From: Rhizophagus prolifer
Taxonomy: Eukaryota > Glomeromycota > Glomeromycetes > Glomerales > Glomeraceae
NCBI GenBank assembly: GCA_019425655.1
Contig: NQWY01033760.1
Coordinates: forward strand, 1-64,000
DNA length: 64,000 bases
Direction: 5' to 3'
A program made the translations under genes and the position numbers. Of this stretch, positions 43,734 through 52,751 are shown piece by piece. The notes below the pieces were generated by a model that ran no database searches, was not told the origin of the DNA, and saw only the letters and a program-made list of their open reading frames with translations. Positions within the stretch are counted from its first letter, which is position 1. Each line of letters opens with the position of its first letter.

Positions 43734-46592
43734 TTACATATATGCTTCGATCGGTTCACAGGTACAAACCAGGTTTCTGTCACCATATGCTTCATCCACT
43801 CTTGCAACTGTAGCAAAGAACTTATGTGTTCTCACCCATTCTAATGGATAAGCCGCTTTTTCTCTACCGTAAGGTTTATCCCAATTGTCGGAAATTACTA
43901 ACTGCTCGGTATGAGGTGCATTTTTGAGAACGTTGTTTGTTGCATCAGCATCACCATTAGCAATCTCTTCAATCTCTCTCTTGATATTGATCAACGCTTC
44001 AGCAAAACGCTCGATCTCTTCTTTGCTTTCCGATTCTGTTGGTTCTATCATCAATGTTCCTGCTACTGGAAAACTTACTGTCGGTGCATGGAAACCATAA
44101 TCCATTAATCTTTTTGCAACATCAGCCACTTCAATTCCCAAAGATTTGAACTGACGGAAGTCTACGATACACTCGTGCGCTACTCTGCCGTTGGCATTCG
44201 CATAAAGAATCGGAAAATGTTCTGCCAATAATTCTTTCAGGTAATTAGCGTTTAAAATTGCATATTCAGTCGCTTTTTTCAAACCGGAAGTTCCTAATAA
44301 TTTGATATAAGCATAGGAGATATTCAGAATCAATCCTGAACCATAAGGCGCAGCAGAAATCCCTTCAATCGCATCTTTTGTTCCTACAGGGATATTGGCA
44401 TTAGTTGGAAGGAACGGAACCAAATGCTCCGCCACACAGATCGGGCCAACACCAGGACCACCACCACCGTGAGGAATGGCAAAAGTCTTATGAAGGTTAA
44501 GGTGGCAAACGTCAGCTCCTATATTTCCAGGGCTTGTAAATCCAACCTGAGCATTCATATTTGCACCGTCCATATAAACCTGTCCACCTTGCTGATGAAT
44601 CAGTTTTGTAATTTCTTTGATATTAGCGTCGAAGAATCCATAAGTAGACGGATATGTGATCATCACACAAGACAAGTTCTCAGAATGCTGTTCTGTCTTC
44701 GCTTTCAAATCCTCAAAATCGATTTCTCCATTTTCAAGGTTCTTCACAACAACAATCTTCATCCCTGCCATTGCAGCGGAAGCCGGATTGGTTCCGTGTG
44801 CCGACTGAGGAATCAATACGATATTTCTGTGCCCTTCGCCTCTGTTTTTGTGATATTCTCGGATAACCATTAGTCCCGCATATTCACCTTGCGCACCTGA
44901 ATTTGGTTGCAATGATGTCCCTGCAAAACCTGTAATTTCTGCCAGATCTTTCTCAAGCTGCTTGATCATTTCCTGATAACCACCGGCTTGTTCTGTCGGG
45001 ATAAATGGATGTATACTTCCCCATTCTGCCCAGGACAAAGGAATCATTTGCGTTGCCGCATTTAGTTTCATTGTACAAGAACCCAAAGAAATCATCGAAT
45101 GTGTCAAAGACAAATCTTTTCTTTCCAGACGCTTGATGTAACGCATCAATTCAGTCTCTGTATGGTATTTGTTGAACACTTCTTCCTTCAGGATTTCATC
45201 CGTTCTCAACAATTCTGCCGGAATCGAATATTCTTCTTTAAGAGATAATTTATAAGCCTGTTTGCCTTTGAACTGTGCAAAAGCATCAACCAACCTGTTA
45301 AGTTTCTCAACGGTTGTAGTTTCGTTAATGGAAATACTTACAATACCTTGAGAAAAATAATTCAGATTGATTTTTCTGTCTCTCATTAATAATCTCAAAG
45401 ACGTTTTTTCTTCTTCGTGCAATCTGAATTTCACAGTATCAAATACTGGCTCATCGACAATATCATAACCTAGCACTTTTAAAGCATCTGCCAAAGCATT
45501 GGTTTTGTAATGGATTTGGTCAGCGATAAAGTTGAGTCCTTTTGGGCCGTGATAAACGGCATACATCCCGGCCATCACAGCTAAAAGTACCTGTGCTGTA
45601 CAGATATTGGATGTTGCTCTTTCTCTTTTGATATGCTGTTCTCTGGTTTGAAGTGCCATTCTCAATGCACGTTTTCCGTACATATCCTGAGAAACGCCAA
45701 TGATTCTTCCGGGAATATCTCTTTTATAATCTTCTTTACAAGCAAAGAATGCGGCATGAGGACCACCGTAACCAATCGGAATACCAAATCTCTGGGTGGT
45801 TCCAACTGCGCAATCCGCACCCATTGTTGCAGGAGATTTCAGTTTAACCAAAGACATCGGGTCACAAGCGACAACAACCTGCAAATCGAATCCTTTTGCT
45901 GAAGTTATAAAATCTGTATAATCCAGAACTATTCCATTTTTGCCAGGATATTGCAACAATACTCCATAGTAAGAATCATTGAATTGATGATTATCGTGGT
46001 TTCCTACAATAATATCGATTCCAAGACCTTCTGCTTTAGTTTTCAATACAGAAATGGTTTGTGGCAATACTAAATCGGAAACGAAGAATTTAATTGCATT
46101 GTTTTTTTTCTGGTCCTTCGTTCTGTTGTTGAAGAACATATGCATTGCTTCGGCAGCAGCTGTGGATTCGTCCAATAGAGAAGCATTAGCCATTGGAAAC
46201 CCAGTCAGGTCGCAGACTACTGTCTGGAAATTAAGAAGCGCTTCCAGCCTACCTTGTGCGATCTCTGCCTGATAAGGTGTATAAGCTGTGTACCAACTCG
46301 GGTTTTCAAGAATATTCCTTTGGATTGGAGAAGGCAGAATCGTGTTATTGTAACCAAATCCGATGTAAGTATCGAAATCAACATTCTTAGATGCCAGATC
46401 TTTGGAATGGAGTAACATTTCGTACTCAGAAAGTGGCTCAGAAAGCTCCAAATCTTTTTCTAATCTTATACTGTCCGGAATGGTTTGAGAAATGAGTTCA
46501 TCGATACTGTTAACCCCGATTTTGTTAAGCATTTCCGCTTTATCAGCTTCATTAAGGCTGATGTGGCGGTTTACAAATTGCTGTGTGTTCAT
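43734..46592 (-). CDS. gcvP: Glycine dehydrogenase (aminomethyl-transferring), glycine cleavage P protein
   Basis: 952 residues, the fused full-length form in which both halves have the PLP-dependent fold. The active lysine is in HLNLHKTFAIPHGGGGPG (about residue 695), within the C-terminal half. The N-terminal half starts MNTQQFVNRHISLNEADKAEML and contains the SLLDESTAAAEAM segment. The protein decarboxylates glycine and passes the aminomethyl group to lipoylated GcvH; gcvH and gcvT are not in this window, so the genes are dispersed as is usual in flavobacteria. No glycine riboswitch is visible in the 93 bases upstream. Confidence 0.97.
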   Translation of the reverse strand: MNTQQFVNRHISLNEADKAEMLNKIGVNSIDELISQTIPDSIRLEKDLELSEPLSEYEMLLHSKDLASKNVDFDTYIGFGYNNTILPSPIQRNILENPSWYTAYTPYQAEIAQGRLEALLNFQTVVCDLTGFPMANASLLDESTAAAEAMHMFFNNRTKDQKKNNAIKFFVSDLVLPQTISVLKTKAEGLGIDIIVGNHDNHQFNDSYYGVLLQYPGKNGIVLDYTDFITSAKGFDLQVVVACDPMSLVKLKSPATMGADCAVGTTQRFGIPIGYGGPHAAFFACKEDYKRDIPGRIIGVSQDMYGKRALRMALQTREQHIKRERATSNICTAQVLLAVMAGMYAVYHGPKGLNFIADQIHYKTNALADALKVLGYDIVDEPVFDTVKFRLHEEEKTSLRLLMRDRKINLNYFSQGIVSISINETTTVEKLNRLVDAFAQFKGKQAYKLSLKEEYSIPAELLRTDEILKEEVFNKYHTETELMRYIKRLERKDLSLTHSMISLGSCTMKLNAATQMIPLSWAEWGSIHPFIPTEQAGGYQEMIKQLEKDLAEITGFAGTSLQPNSGAQGEYAGLMVIREYHKNRGEGHRNIVLIPQSAHGTNPASAAMAGMKIVVVKNLENGEIDFEDLKAKTEQHSENLSCVMITYPSTYGFFDANIKEITKLIHQQGGQVYMDGANMNAQVGFTSPGNIGADVCHLNLHKTFAIPHGGGGPGVGPICVAEHLVPFLPTNANIPVGTKDAIEGISAAPYGSGLILNISYAYIKLLGTSGLKKATEYAILNANYLKELLAEHFPILYANANGRVAHECIVDFRQFKSLGIEVADVAKRLMDYGFHAPTVSFPVAGTLMIEPTESESKEEIERFAEALINIKREIEEIANGDADATNNVLKNAPHTEQLVISDNWDKPYGREKAAYPLEWVRTHKFFATVARVDEAYGDRNLVCTCEPIEAYM

Positions 46593-46685
46593 TTATAAAC
46601 TTTGAATTAGATTTTACTAAAAAGGTTCGTAAAAATACTAATTTTCAAAGAACTGCGCAATCTATAATATCGAAAATCGAAACTT

Positions 46686-47684
46686 CTATTTCCTATCAGA
46701 AAGGTAGTTTTTCAAATGGAAATCAACACTGTCAGCGGTTGAAATAAATTGATAATTAAGCTGATTCCTGATCTTCTCATTAGAAATTTTAGAATCCAGC
46801 TTCAAAGATTCCAAAGAGGTTTTACTTAATAGTCTCAACACCGGGAATAACCATCCAAAAAAGGATAAAATGGGTAAAACATTGAAAACAAAATCAGGAA
46901 CCGGTTTTGCAGGTGTTTTCCCCAGAGCTGCTCTCACTTTATCAGATATCAAACTGAATTTAGAATTTTCTGAAATGACGATGAAACGTTCACCAAAAGC
47001 ATTGTTGTCCATCAGCTTGATAGCAATATTAGCCACATCGCGGACATCTACGAAAGCTGTTCCGCCAGTATAAGTAAACGGATAAGCAGACTTTGAAAAT
47101 AAATCACCACTGCTGACACCCCAATTTCCTGAGCCGATAATCAAACCCGGATTAATGATAATCGTATTCAGTCCTTCTGCAGAAGCTCTCCAGACTTCCA
47201 TCTCGGAAAGATGTTTGGAAATTGCATAGCCTGAATGATCAAGCTTTGGATTGAAATCAGAATTCTCGTCCATCATTCCGTTTTCGTTATAACCATCCAG
47301 AACGGCGATTGAACTTACGAAAAGGAATTTCTTAACTTCAGAATTTTCCACAGCGTACAAAAGGTTCTTTGTTCCGCCAATATTGGTTTTGTAAAGCTCT
47401 TTGTCATTATTGGGATTGAAGCTAACTTTGGCGGCGCAATGATACACTTCATGCACATTTTGCAATGCCATCTGAATCGAATCCAAATCATTGAAATCAA
47501 TATCAATCCATTGGATCTTATCAAAATAAAAATCCGGCTTGTCTGTATAAAAACGATAAGATTCTTTAACCTCTTTCAGATTACTTGATGGTCGTTTGGT
47601 TGCACGCACTTGCTTTCCCTGCTTCAAAAGTTCAAGAACGATAACTCTTCCTAAAATCCCTGTTGCTCCGGTTACTAGAATCAT
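46686..47684 (-). CDS. NAD-dependent epimerase/dehydratase family protein
   Basis: 332 residues, extended short-chain dehydrogenase/reductase. NAD(P)-binding motif MILVTGATGILGRVIVLELL; VYHCAAKVSF; FVSSIAVLDG with the catalytic serine; and the YxxxK motif in SGYAISKHLSE (about Tyr151, Lys155). The following NPGLIIGSGNWG and the 3-beta-HSD-like C-terminal part suggest a reductase of the dihydroflavonol 4-reductase-like group; substrate unknown. It overlaps the stop codon region of the small membrane protein gene upstream by 4 bases, so the two are translationally coupled. Confidence 0.82.
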   Translation of the reverse strand: MILVTGATGILGRVIVLELLKQGKQVRATKRPSSNLKEVKESYRFYTDKPDFYFDKIQWIDIDFNDLDSIQMALQNVHEVYHCAAKVSFNPNNDKELYKTNIGGTKNLLYAVENSEVKKFLFVSSIAVLDGYNENGMMDENSDFNPKLDHSGYAISKHLSEMEVWRASAEGLNTIIINPGLIIGSGNWGVSSGDLFSKSAYPFTYTGGTAFVDVRDVANIAIKLMDNNAFGERFIVISENSKFSLISDKVRAALGKTPAKPVPDFVFNVLPILSFFGWLFPVLRLLSKTSLESLKLDSKISNEKIRNQLNYQFISTADSVDFHLKNYLSDRK

Positions 47685-47914
47685 TCCTGTGTGGATTTAA
47701 TTTTTAAAAACCTTATGATAAATACTGAATTCATTAAAGAATAAACGAGTATAATTCCTATGAAGAACCAAAAACCTCTGCCTTCCAAAAACCAATTTCC
47801 TTCTCCCGCAAAAGAATCCCGGAGAACAAAAAATAAAAGCCCTATCAAAAAAAGGTTGATAAGAACCGAAAAAAGCAAAATGATTTTATAAATCGTTTCC
47901 TGATATTTCTTCAT
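47681..47914 (-). CDS. Small two-helix membrane protein
   Basis: 77 residues with two clear membrane helices (about 9-30, YKIILLFSVLINLFLIGLLF; about 48-69, FWFFIGIILVYSLMNSVFII) and short charged ends. No family is recognised. It overlaps by four bases (ATGA) with the downstream epimerase gene, which argues that it is a real gene and translationally coupled to the epimerase. Confidence 0.6.
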   Translation of the reverse strand: MKKYQETIYKIILLFSVLINLFLIGLLFFVLRDSFAGEGNWFLEGRGFWFFIGIILVYSLMNSVFIIRFLKIKSTQE

Positions 47915-47978
47915 TAGAGATTTTTACAAAGATAATTTAATTCTCCATAAAAACCTTTCTCAAAGCTATTGAAATCTA

Positions 47979-48929
47979 TCAGAAATCAGCACGGGTGTTT
48001 TCTCTAACAAAATTAAAAGTCTTTTCAAACATCAGTTCATGATCAGAATCCCTATTGAGTCCGTGATTGCCTTTTTTAATAGAAATCAGTTCATTCCTAA
48101 CACTATTCCTGTCCAGGCTTTCTTTTAAAATTTCGGACTGCGAATAAGGAACAATTTTATCCTTCGTCCCGTGAATCAACAGTGTCGGAACAGATGAGTT
48201 GCTGACATAAGTGATTGGTGAATAAACATTCAGCATGTTAATAGCGTCGTTTTTTTCTTCTTTGACATCATAACCTGTGAATCCAAAAACCAGTTTGTTC
48301 CTGATGTCATAAATCTTTGGAAAAATCAGTTTAAAAATAAAAATAACAAGTCCCGGAGCTTCTGTACGGAACAATTTGTTCATATCAGACGGTCCAAAAT
48401 AATCGATGAAATAATTGACTTTTGCTGAATAGTTAGGAAATTTTGTATTTTCTGAAAACTGGGAATCATCCGTATATGCAGCAATCATCCCAATCTGTGA
48501 GCCAGCCGAAGCGCCCCAAATTCCAATATTATTAGAATCAAAATTATATGTTTCGGCATTTGCACGAATCCAGCGAACAGCTTCTTTTGTATCTTCAACC
48601 GGTGTCGGGAAATGTGTCTTTTCATTAAGCAGAGTATAGTTGATACTCACCACAGCGTAACCTTGTTTTACAAATCTAAGAACAAAATCACTGAGGTAAT
48701 AATCATCTCTCAACTCTTTATCACCTTGTGCCCAACCACCTCCGTGAACAAAAACCAGAACCGGAGATTTTTTATTTGTTTTTTGAGGAAGATAGATGTC
48801 GAGCTTCTGCTGAGCCGTGTCTTTTATTTTGTACGTAACATCTTTATAATTCAAAGTTTCGGAGAGCTTTTCCTGAGCATTGGTAAATGACAAAATAAAA
48901 ATCAGGATAACAGAAATCGGCCATTTCAT
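47979..48929 (-). CDS. Exported alpha/beta hydrolase (acetylesterase/lipase-like)
   Basis: 316 residues with signal peptide (about 1-18, ending FTNAQ). HSL/BD-FAE-type esterase: oxyanion motif VFVHGGGWAQGD (about 58-69), nucleophile in GIWGASAGSQIG (Ser near 145), acid in LIHGTKDKIVP, histidine in KKGNHGL. Such enzymes remove acyl groups from sugars or small esters. Alone on its transcript as far as visible; the adjacent alpha/beta hydrolase upstream is a different subfamily. Confidence 0.82.
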   Translation of the reverse strand: MKWPISVILIFILSFTNAQEKLSETLNYKDVTYKIKDTAQQKLDIYLPQKTNKKSPVLVFVHGGGWAQGDKELRDDYYLSDFVLRFVKQGYAVVSINYTLLNEKTHFPTPVEDTKEAVRWIRANAETYNFDSNNIGIWGASAGSQIGMIAAYTDDSQFSENTKFPNYSAKVNYFIDYFGPSDMNKLFRTEAPGLVIFIFKLIFPKIYDIRNKLVFGFTGYDVKEEKNDAINMLNVYSPITYVSNSSVPTLLIHGTKDKIVPYSQSEILKESLDRNSVRNELISIKKGNHGLNRDSDHELMFEKTFNFVRENTRADF

Positions 48930-49004
48930 AGAAGAAAATTAAATATGGATCAGATAATACAAGGCTTATACCATTATCAAATCCATATTAATTTTTGAAA
49001 TCAG

Positions 49005-49778
49005 CTAAAGAAGAAAATCTTTCACAGCTGCATTGAAATCGACAGGATTATTGGCCTGAACCCAATGTTCCGCATTTTTGATTTTAATAATTTTAGAGTG
49101 CGGAAATTGTTGCTTAATCAGGAATTCGTCCTGTGGTAAAATATAATTGGAATTAGCACCTGCGATGAACAAAGTCGGACCATTGAAAACACCGAACTTA
49201 ATAGCATTTGAGACAAACTCTGTATATTTTTCAGCTAAAGTTTTCAGGTTAAATCGCCAGGCCAGTTTCTTGTCGTCTGTCCAATAGAGATTCTTCATTA
49301 GAAACTGAATCACAAACTTTTCGTGAATATATTCTTCCAAGACTTTTTCCACATCCTGCCTGGATTCTACAGTAGAAAAATCAACAGATTGCAGCGCTTT
49401 GATAATTCCCTGATGATGCGGCGGATAAGCTTTTGGAGCAATATCAGCAACAAGCAGTTTTTCCAATCGATCAGGAAAGTTGATGGCGAACTGCATTACC
49501 GCCTTTCCTCCTAATGAGTGGCCGAGGAGATTTGCTTTTTGAATATTATGAGCGTCCATATAATTAACAATGTCCTGAGCCAAATCATCGTGCGTCATAG
49601 AATCTGAATGAAAACTGCGGCCGTGATTCCTCAAATCCAGTAAATGTGTAGGCATCAATTCACCAAATTCTTTCCCAAAACTCCCCCAATTATCCAGCAT
49701 CCCAAACAATCCGTGGAAAACCAAAAGTGGCGTTTCCGTTCTCTCTTCTCCGTATATTTTTGAATGTAAAATTTCCAT
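49005..49778 (-). CDS. Alpha/beta fold hydrolase, YbfF-like esterase
   Basis: About 257 residues from ATG 49778. No signal peptide, so cytoplasmic. LLVFHGLFGMLDNWGSFGKEF is the oxyanion region, LLDLRNHGRSFHS the typical second motif, LLGHSLGGKAVMQFA the nucleophile elbow (Ser near 93), and NAEHWVQANNP carries the catalytic histidine. This matches acyl-CoA esterases of the YbfF type. It starts 16 bases after the pdxJ stop on the same strand, so pdxJ and this gene are probably in one transcript. Confidence 0.83.
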   Translation of the reverse strand: MEILHSKIYGEERTETPLLVFHGLFGMLDNWGSFGKEFGELMPTHLLDLRNHGRSFHSDSMTHDDLAQDIVNYMDAHNIQKANLLGHSLGGKAVMQFAINFPDRLEKLLVADIAPKAYPPHHQGIIKALQSVDFSTVESRQDVEKVLEEYIHEKFVIQFLMKNLYWTDDKKLAWRFNLKTLAEKYTEFVSNAIKFGVFNGPTLFIAGANSNYILPQDEFLIKQQFPHSKIIKIKNAEHWVQANNPVDFNAAVKDFLL

Positions 49779-49794
49779 CAATAATTAAATATAA

Positions 49795-50487
49795 TTACCA
49801 CTTCGCCAATCTCTTAAGATAAGCCTGAACTGTATTTTCTAAACCTAGATATAAAGCTTCCGAAATCAAGGCGTGACCGATAGAAACTTCCAAAAGATTC
49901 GGGATGTTATCTGAGAAATATTTTAAGTTGTCTAATGACAAATCGTGTCCGGCATTGATTCCCAAACCATATTCGGTTGCAACTACCGCCGTTTTAAAAT
50001 AAGATTCTATTGCTAGTTCCTTATTATCAAAATAATGCTTGGCGTAAGCTTCTGTGTAAAGTTCGATCCTGTCGGTTCCGGTTTCCGCAGCAAATTTCAC
50101 CATTTCCGGATTGGGGTCAAGGAAAATCGACGTTCTGATTCCGGCATTTTTGAATTCAGCGATAACAGATTTCAAAAAATCCAGATTCTTTTCACAATCC
50201 CAGCCGGCGTTAGATGTAATCGCATCATCAGCATCCGGAACCAAAGTCACTTGCTCCGGTTTTACTTCCAAGACCATATCGATAAACGCCCGATGAGGAT
50301 TACCTTCAATATTGAATTCCGTTGTAACTAATGGTTTCAAATCATAGACATCTTTTCTGGTAATGTGTCTCTCGTCCGGTCTTGGATGAATGGTAATTCC
50401 CTGTGCTCCGAATCTTTCCAGATCAACAGCGACTTGCGTTACACTTGGAACATCGCCGCCTCTTGCGTTTCTTAGCGTAGCGATTTT
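49795..50487 (-). CDS. pdxJ: Pyridoxine 5'-phosphate synthase, N-terminus missing
   Basis: The last step of the DXP-dependent vitamin B6 pathway, a TIM barrel. The conserved [22 protein letters not shown] and [17 protein letters not shown] are encoded from 50487 on, but the usual first nine codons (like MTKLSVNIN) and any start codon are absent. Codon 10 of the family directly follows the TAA of the upstream mscS gene, in the same frame. Otherwise complete: [64 protein letters not shown]. The first in-frame possible start is TTG 50340, which would lose a quarter of the barrel. A small deletion, real or technical, is likely. Confidence 0.88.
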   Translation of the reverse strand, partial: KIATLRNARGGDVPSVTQVAVDLERFGAQGITIHPRPDERHITRKDVYDLKPLVTTEFNIEGNPHRAFIDMVLEVKPEQVTLVPDADDAITSNAGWDCEKNLDFLKSVIAEFKNAGIRTSIFLDPNPEMVKFAAETGTDRIELYTEAYAKHYFDNKELAIESYFKTAVVATEYGLGINAGHDLSLDNLKYFSDNIPNLLEVSIGHALISEALYLGLENTVQAYLKRLAKW

Positions 50488-51747
50488 TTAAATCTTATTA
50501 ACCTGCATTATCTCGAGGTCAAATTCCTTAGAAGCTACCAAAAGGTGATCAAAAATATCTGCCTGAATCTGCTCAAAATTCACCCAGTTAGAATCATTAG
50601 CAAAACAATAGATCTCCAAAGGCATTCCTTGTGGCGTAATCTCCATTTGTCTCACCATTATCGTTCCTTCCTGATCAATGTTCGGGTTATTTTTAAGATA
50701 ATTCAAAGCATAGATTCTGAAAGTTCCGATATTGGTCAATTGTTGACCGTTGATAATTTCTTCAGAATTTTCAAGTGCTCCTTTCTGAGAATCAATCTCT
50801 TTTTTCTTATCAACAAGGTAATCGTGAATCAGGTTGATTTTCAACAACTTCCCAAAAGCTACATCATCCAAAAATTTGAAGGATTTGATATTAAAGACAA
50901 TGGATTTTTTTATTCTTCTCGTATTGGTTTCGGACATCACCTGCATATTCTTGATTTCTGTCGTAAGCAAGTCATAAGTCGGAATCGTGGAAAGGGTCTT
51001 ATCAAAGTTTCTGATTTTAGTCGTCAGCAAGTCGATGTCTTCGATATTACCTTCGATAGAATATTTTGGAATAGCAACCCAGTCTCCCACTTTCAGATTC
51101 TTGGATGTCGCTACGTGAATACCCGTTACAAAGCCCAAAATCGTATCTCGGAATATCAAGACAATAACAGCTGTAATCGCTCCCAGGCTTCCTAAAACCG
51201 TGGTGCCGCTGATATTGAAAATAACACAAATGGCAATAACGCTGAAAATAAACATTCCGAAAATCCTAACGGTCTGCGAAATGGAATTGATAGCAATGAT
51301 TTTATAATAATCTCTCTGGATCAGGTAATAATTCTGCAACACTTTGATAAACCGGAACGCCATATTAGCTATCGCAAGAACTATCACAAAATTGATCATC
51401 CTTTCAAGAAGGTCAAAGCTTTTCGGATGCCTGTAAAAAATCGAATATAAAGCAAACTTCCCGACTATCAGTGCCAAAATATTAGCCACAGAATTGGTAA
51501 CTTTTGCCTGATAGATAGATTTCATTACAGGGTATTTCTCTTTATCAAAAAAGAATCTGAAAACAAGATTAATCCCGTTTTTCAAGATAAAGGAAACCAC
51601 AAAAACCAGTAAGGTCAGTAGTGCAAACTTGAGCGTAATCTGACAAGCCAAAACAAAATCATCAGGAAAGAAATCTTTGCAGAAGAAATGAATTTCATCA
51701 CTGATTCGCTGAAGAAAATCTTTATAATCTTTGATTTCGTTTTTCAT
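50488..51747 (-). CDS. Mechanosensitive ion channel family protein (MscS/YbdG-like)
   Basis: 419 residues, inner-membrane channel that opens under membrane tension. Four or five membrane helices are visible; the pore helix and hinge are in TTVLGSLGAITAVIVLIFRDTILGFVTGI (about 178-206), followed by the beta domain (LKVGDWVAIPKYSIEGNIEDI) and an alpha/beta C-terminal domain with an insertion (about 265-340), as in YbdG. A TAnnTTTG element is 17 bases upstream. Its stop codon directly abuts the truncated pdxJ. Confidence 0.88.
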   Translation of the reverse strand: MKNEIKDYKDFLQRISDEIHFFCKDFFPDDFVLACQITLKFALLTLLVFVVSFILKNGINLVFRFFFDKEKYPVMKSIYQAKVTNSVANILALIVGKFALYSIFYRHPKSFDLLERMINFVIVLAIANMAFRFIKVLQNYYLIQRDYYKIIAINSISQTVRIFGMFIFSVIAICVIFNISGTTVLGSLGAITAVIVLIFRDTILGFVTGIHVATSKNLKVGDWVAIPKYSIEGNIEDIDLLTTKIRNFDKTLSTIPTYDLLTTEIKNMQVMSETNTRRIKKSIVFNIKSFKFLDDVAFGKLLKINLIHDYLVDKKKEIDSQKGALENSEEIINGQQLTNIGTFRIYALNYLKNNPNIDQEGTIMVRQMEITPQGMPLEIYCFANDSNWVNFEQIQADIFDHLLVASKEFDLEIMQVNKI

Positions 51748-51763
51748 TTTTGGAAATATTTTT

Positions 51764-51771
51764 CAAATTTA
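51764..51771 (-). promoter_or_regulatory. Putative -7 promoter element of the mscS-like gene
   Basis: TAAATTTG on the minus strand, 16 bases before the ATG. Confidence 0.5.
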
Positions 51772-51833
51772 AGGATAAAAAAAAACTTTTGGCATTACTT
51801 TGAATGTTGTATTTTTAAATTAATTTAAAAACT

Positions 51834-52322
51834 ATGGATTCTGTTTTTATCGACATAATAGCTCTGGTGCTGCTTTTTGTGGGAATGTTGGGAACCTTCC
51901 TACCCGTTTTGCCCGGATTATTGTTGAGTATCTGCGGATTACTCATTTTCAAATTTGGGACAGAAAATAATATGCCAATGCTATATGTCTGGATTTTTGT
52001 TTTTCTGACACTTGTTTCCACAGTTCTGAATTATGTTATTCCCGCAAAAACTAACAAAAAATATGGTGGAACACGTTATGGAAGCATTGGTTCATTTGTT
52101 GGGACACTTTTAGGATTATTTTTCATTCCGATCCCATTGGGATTTTTAATCGGCATGTTATTAGGTGTTTTTGTCGGAGAATTATTACACGATATGAATG
52201 ACCGGAAAAAGGCTTTCAATTCTATGAAAGGTGCTTTTATTGGATTTGTTTACGGAACAGGATTTAATCTAATGGTCGGGCTGGCAATGTTTTTGGTTGT
52301 TGGCTATTATATTTTCTTTTAA
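51834..52322 (+). CDS. DUF456 domain-containing membrane protein
   Basis: 162 residues, highly hydrophobic with about four membrane helices. MLGTFLPVLPGLLLSICGLL near residues 17-40 and the glycine-rich repeats YGSIGSFVGTLLGLFFIPIP and GFLIGMLLGVFVGELL with an acidic GELLHD are hallmarks of DUF456. The glycine-zipper-like motif may allow packing in the membrane. Function unknown. The small lipoprotein gene follows after 9 bases, so both are in one operon. Confidence 0.85.
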   Translation: MDSVFIDIIALVLLFVGMLGTFLPVLPGLLLSICGLLIFKFGTENNMPMLYVWIFVFLTLVSTVLNYVIPAKTNKKYGGTRYGSIGSFVGTLLGLFFIPIPLGFLIGMLLGVFVGELLHDMNDRKKAFNSMKGAFIGFVYGTGFNLMVGLAMFLVVGYYIFF

Positions 52323-52331
52323 AATTTAAAG

Positions 52332-52751
52332 ATGATGAATTTCAAAACACTTTTGTTTGCGCCACTCTTATTATTGATGAGTAACTGCAAAACACAATCT
52401 CAAACTCAGAATCCAGCTTCTGAGAACAAAACTTTTACACTGGGAATCAATAAAAAAATTTCAATTCCTAATTCTAAAGTCACTATTGAATTTGAAAACA
52501 TCTCGGAAGACAGCCGTTGTCCGGCAAATGTGACCTGCGTCTGGGAAGGCATCGCCATTGTTAATCTGAAAGCTGTTTCCGGAAGCGAAACAAAAGACAT
52601 CCAGGTTGCAACAAGAGATTTTTTACCAAAACAGGTGACTAAATCTTTCAGCTATTCCGGATTCAGATTCACTTTACAGGACGTAAGGCCTTATCCTGGC
52701 GGAAAAGAAGAAGCACCTACTGTGACTCTTAAATATGAAAAGGAAAATTAA
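52332..52751 (+). CDS. Small lipoprotein with SRCPANVTCVWEG motif
   Basis: 139 residues. Lipoprotein signal with MSNC lipobox (Cys near residue 19). The mature protein is a small beta-sandwich-like domain: FTLGINKKISIPNSKVTIEFENI, SEDSRCPANVTCVWEGIAIVNL, then two more strands and YPGGKEEAPTVTLKY. The two cysteines of the motif probably form a disulphide. I know the motif from uncharacterised Bacteroidota proteins; no function is established. The stop codon directly touches the stop of the convergent ung gene. Confidence 0.7.
   Translation: MMNFKTLLFAPLLLLMSNCKTQSQTQNPASENKTFTLGINKKISIPNSKVTIEFENISEDSRCPANVTCVWEGIAIVNLKAVSGSETKDIQVATRDFLPKQVTKSFSYSGFRFTLQDVRPYPGGKEEAPTVTLKYEKEN

Noticed and set aside
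44424-44873. 149-codon frame antisense to gcvP
   Set aside because: It overlaps the conserved PLP-binding half of gcvP and has no start region or promoter of its own.
46593-46685. Glycine riboswitch upstream of gcvP
   Set aside because: Only 93 bases are available before the next gene and none of the conserved paired helices could be seen.
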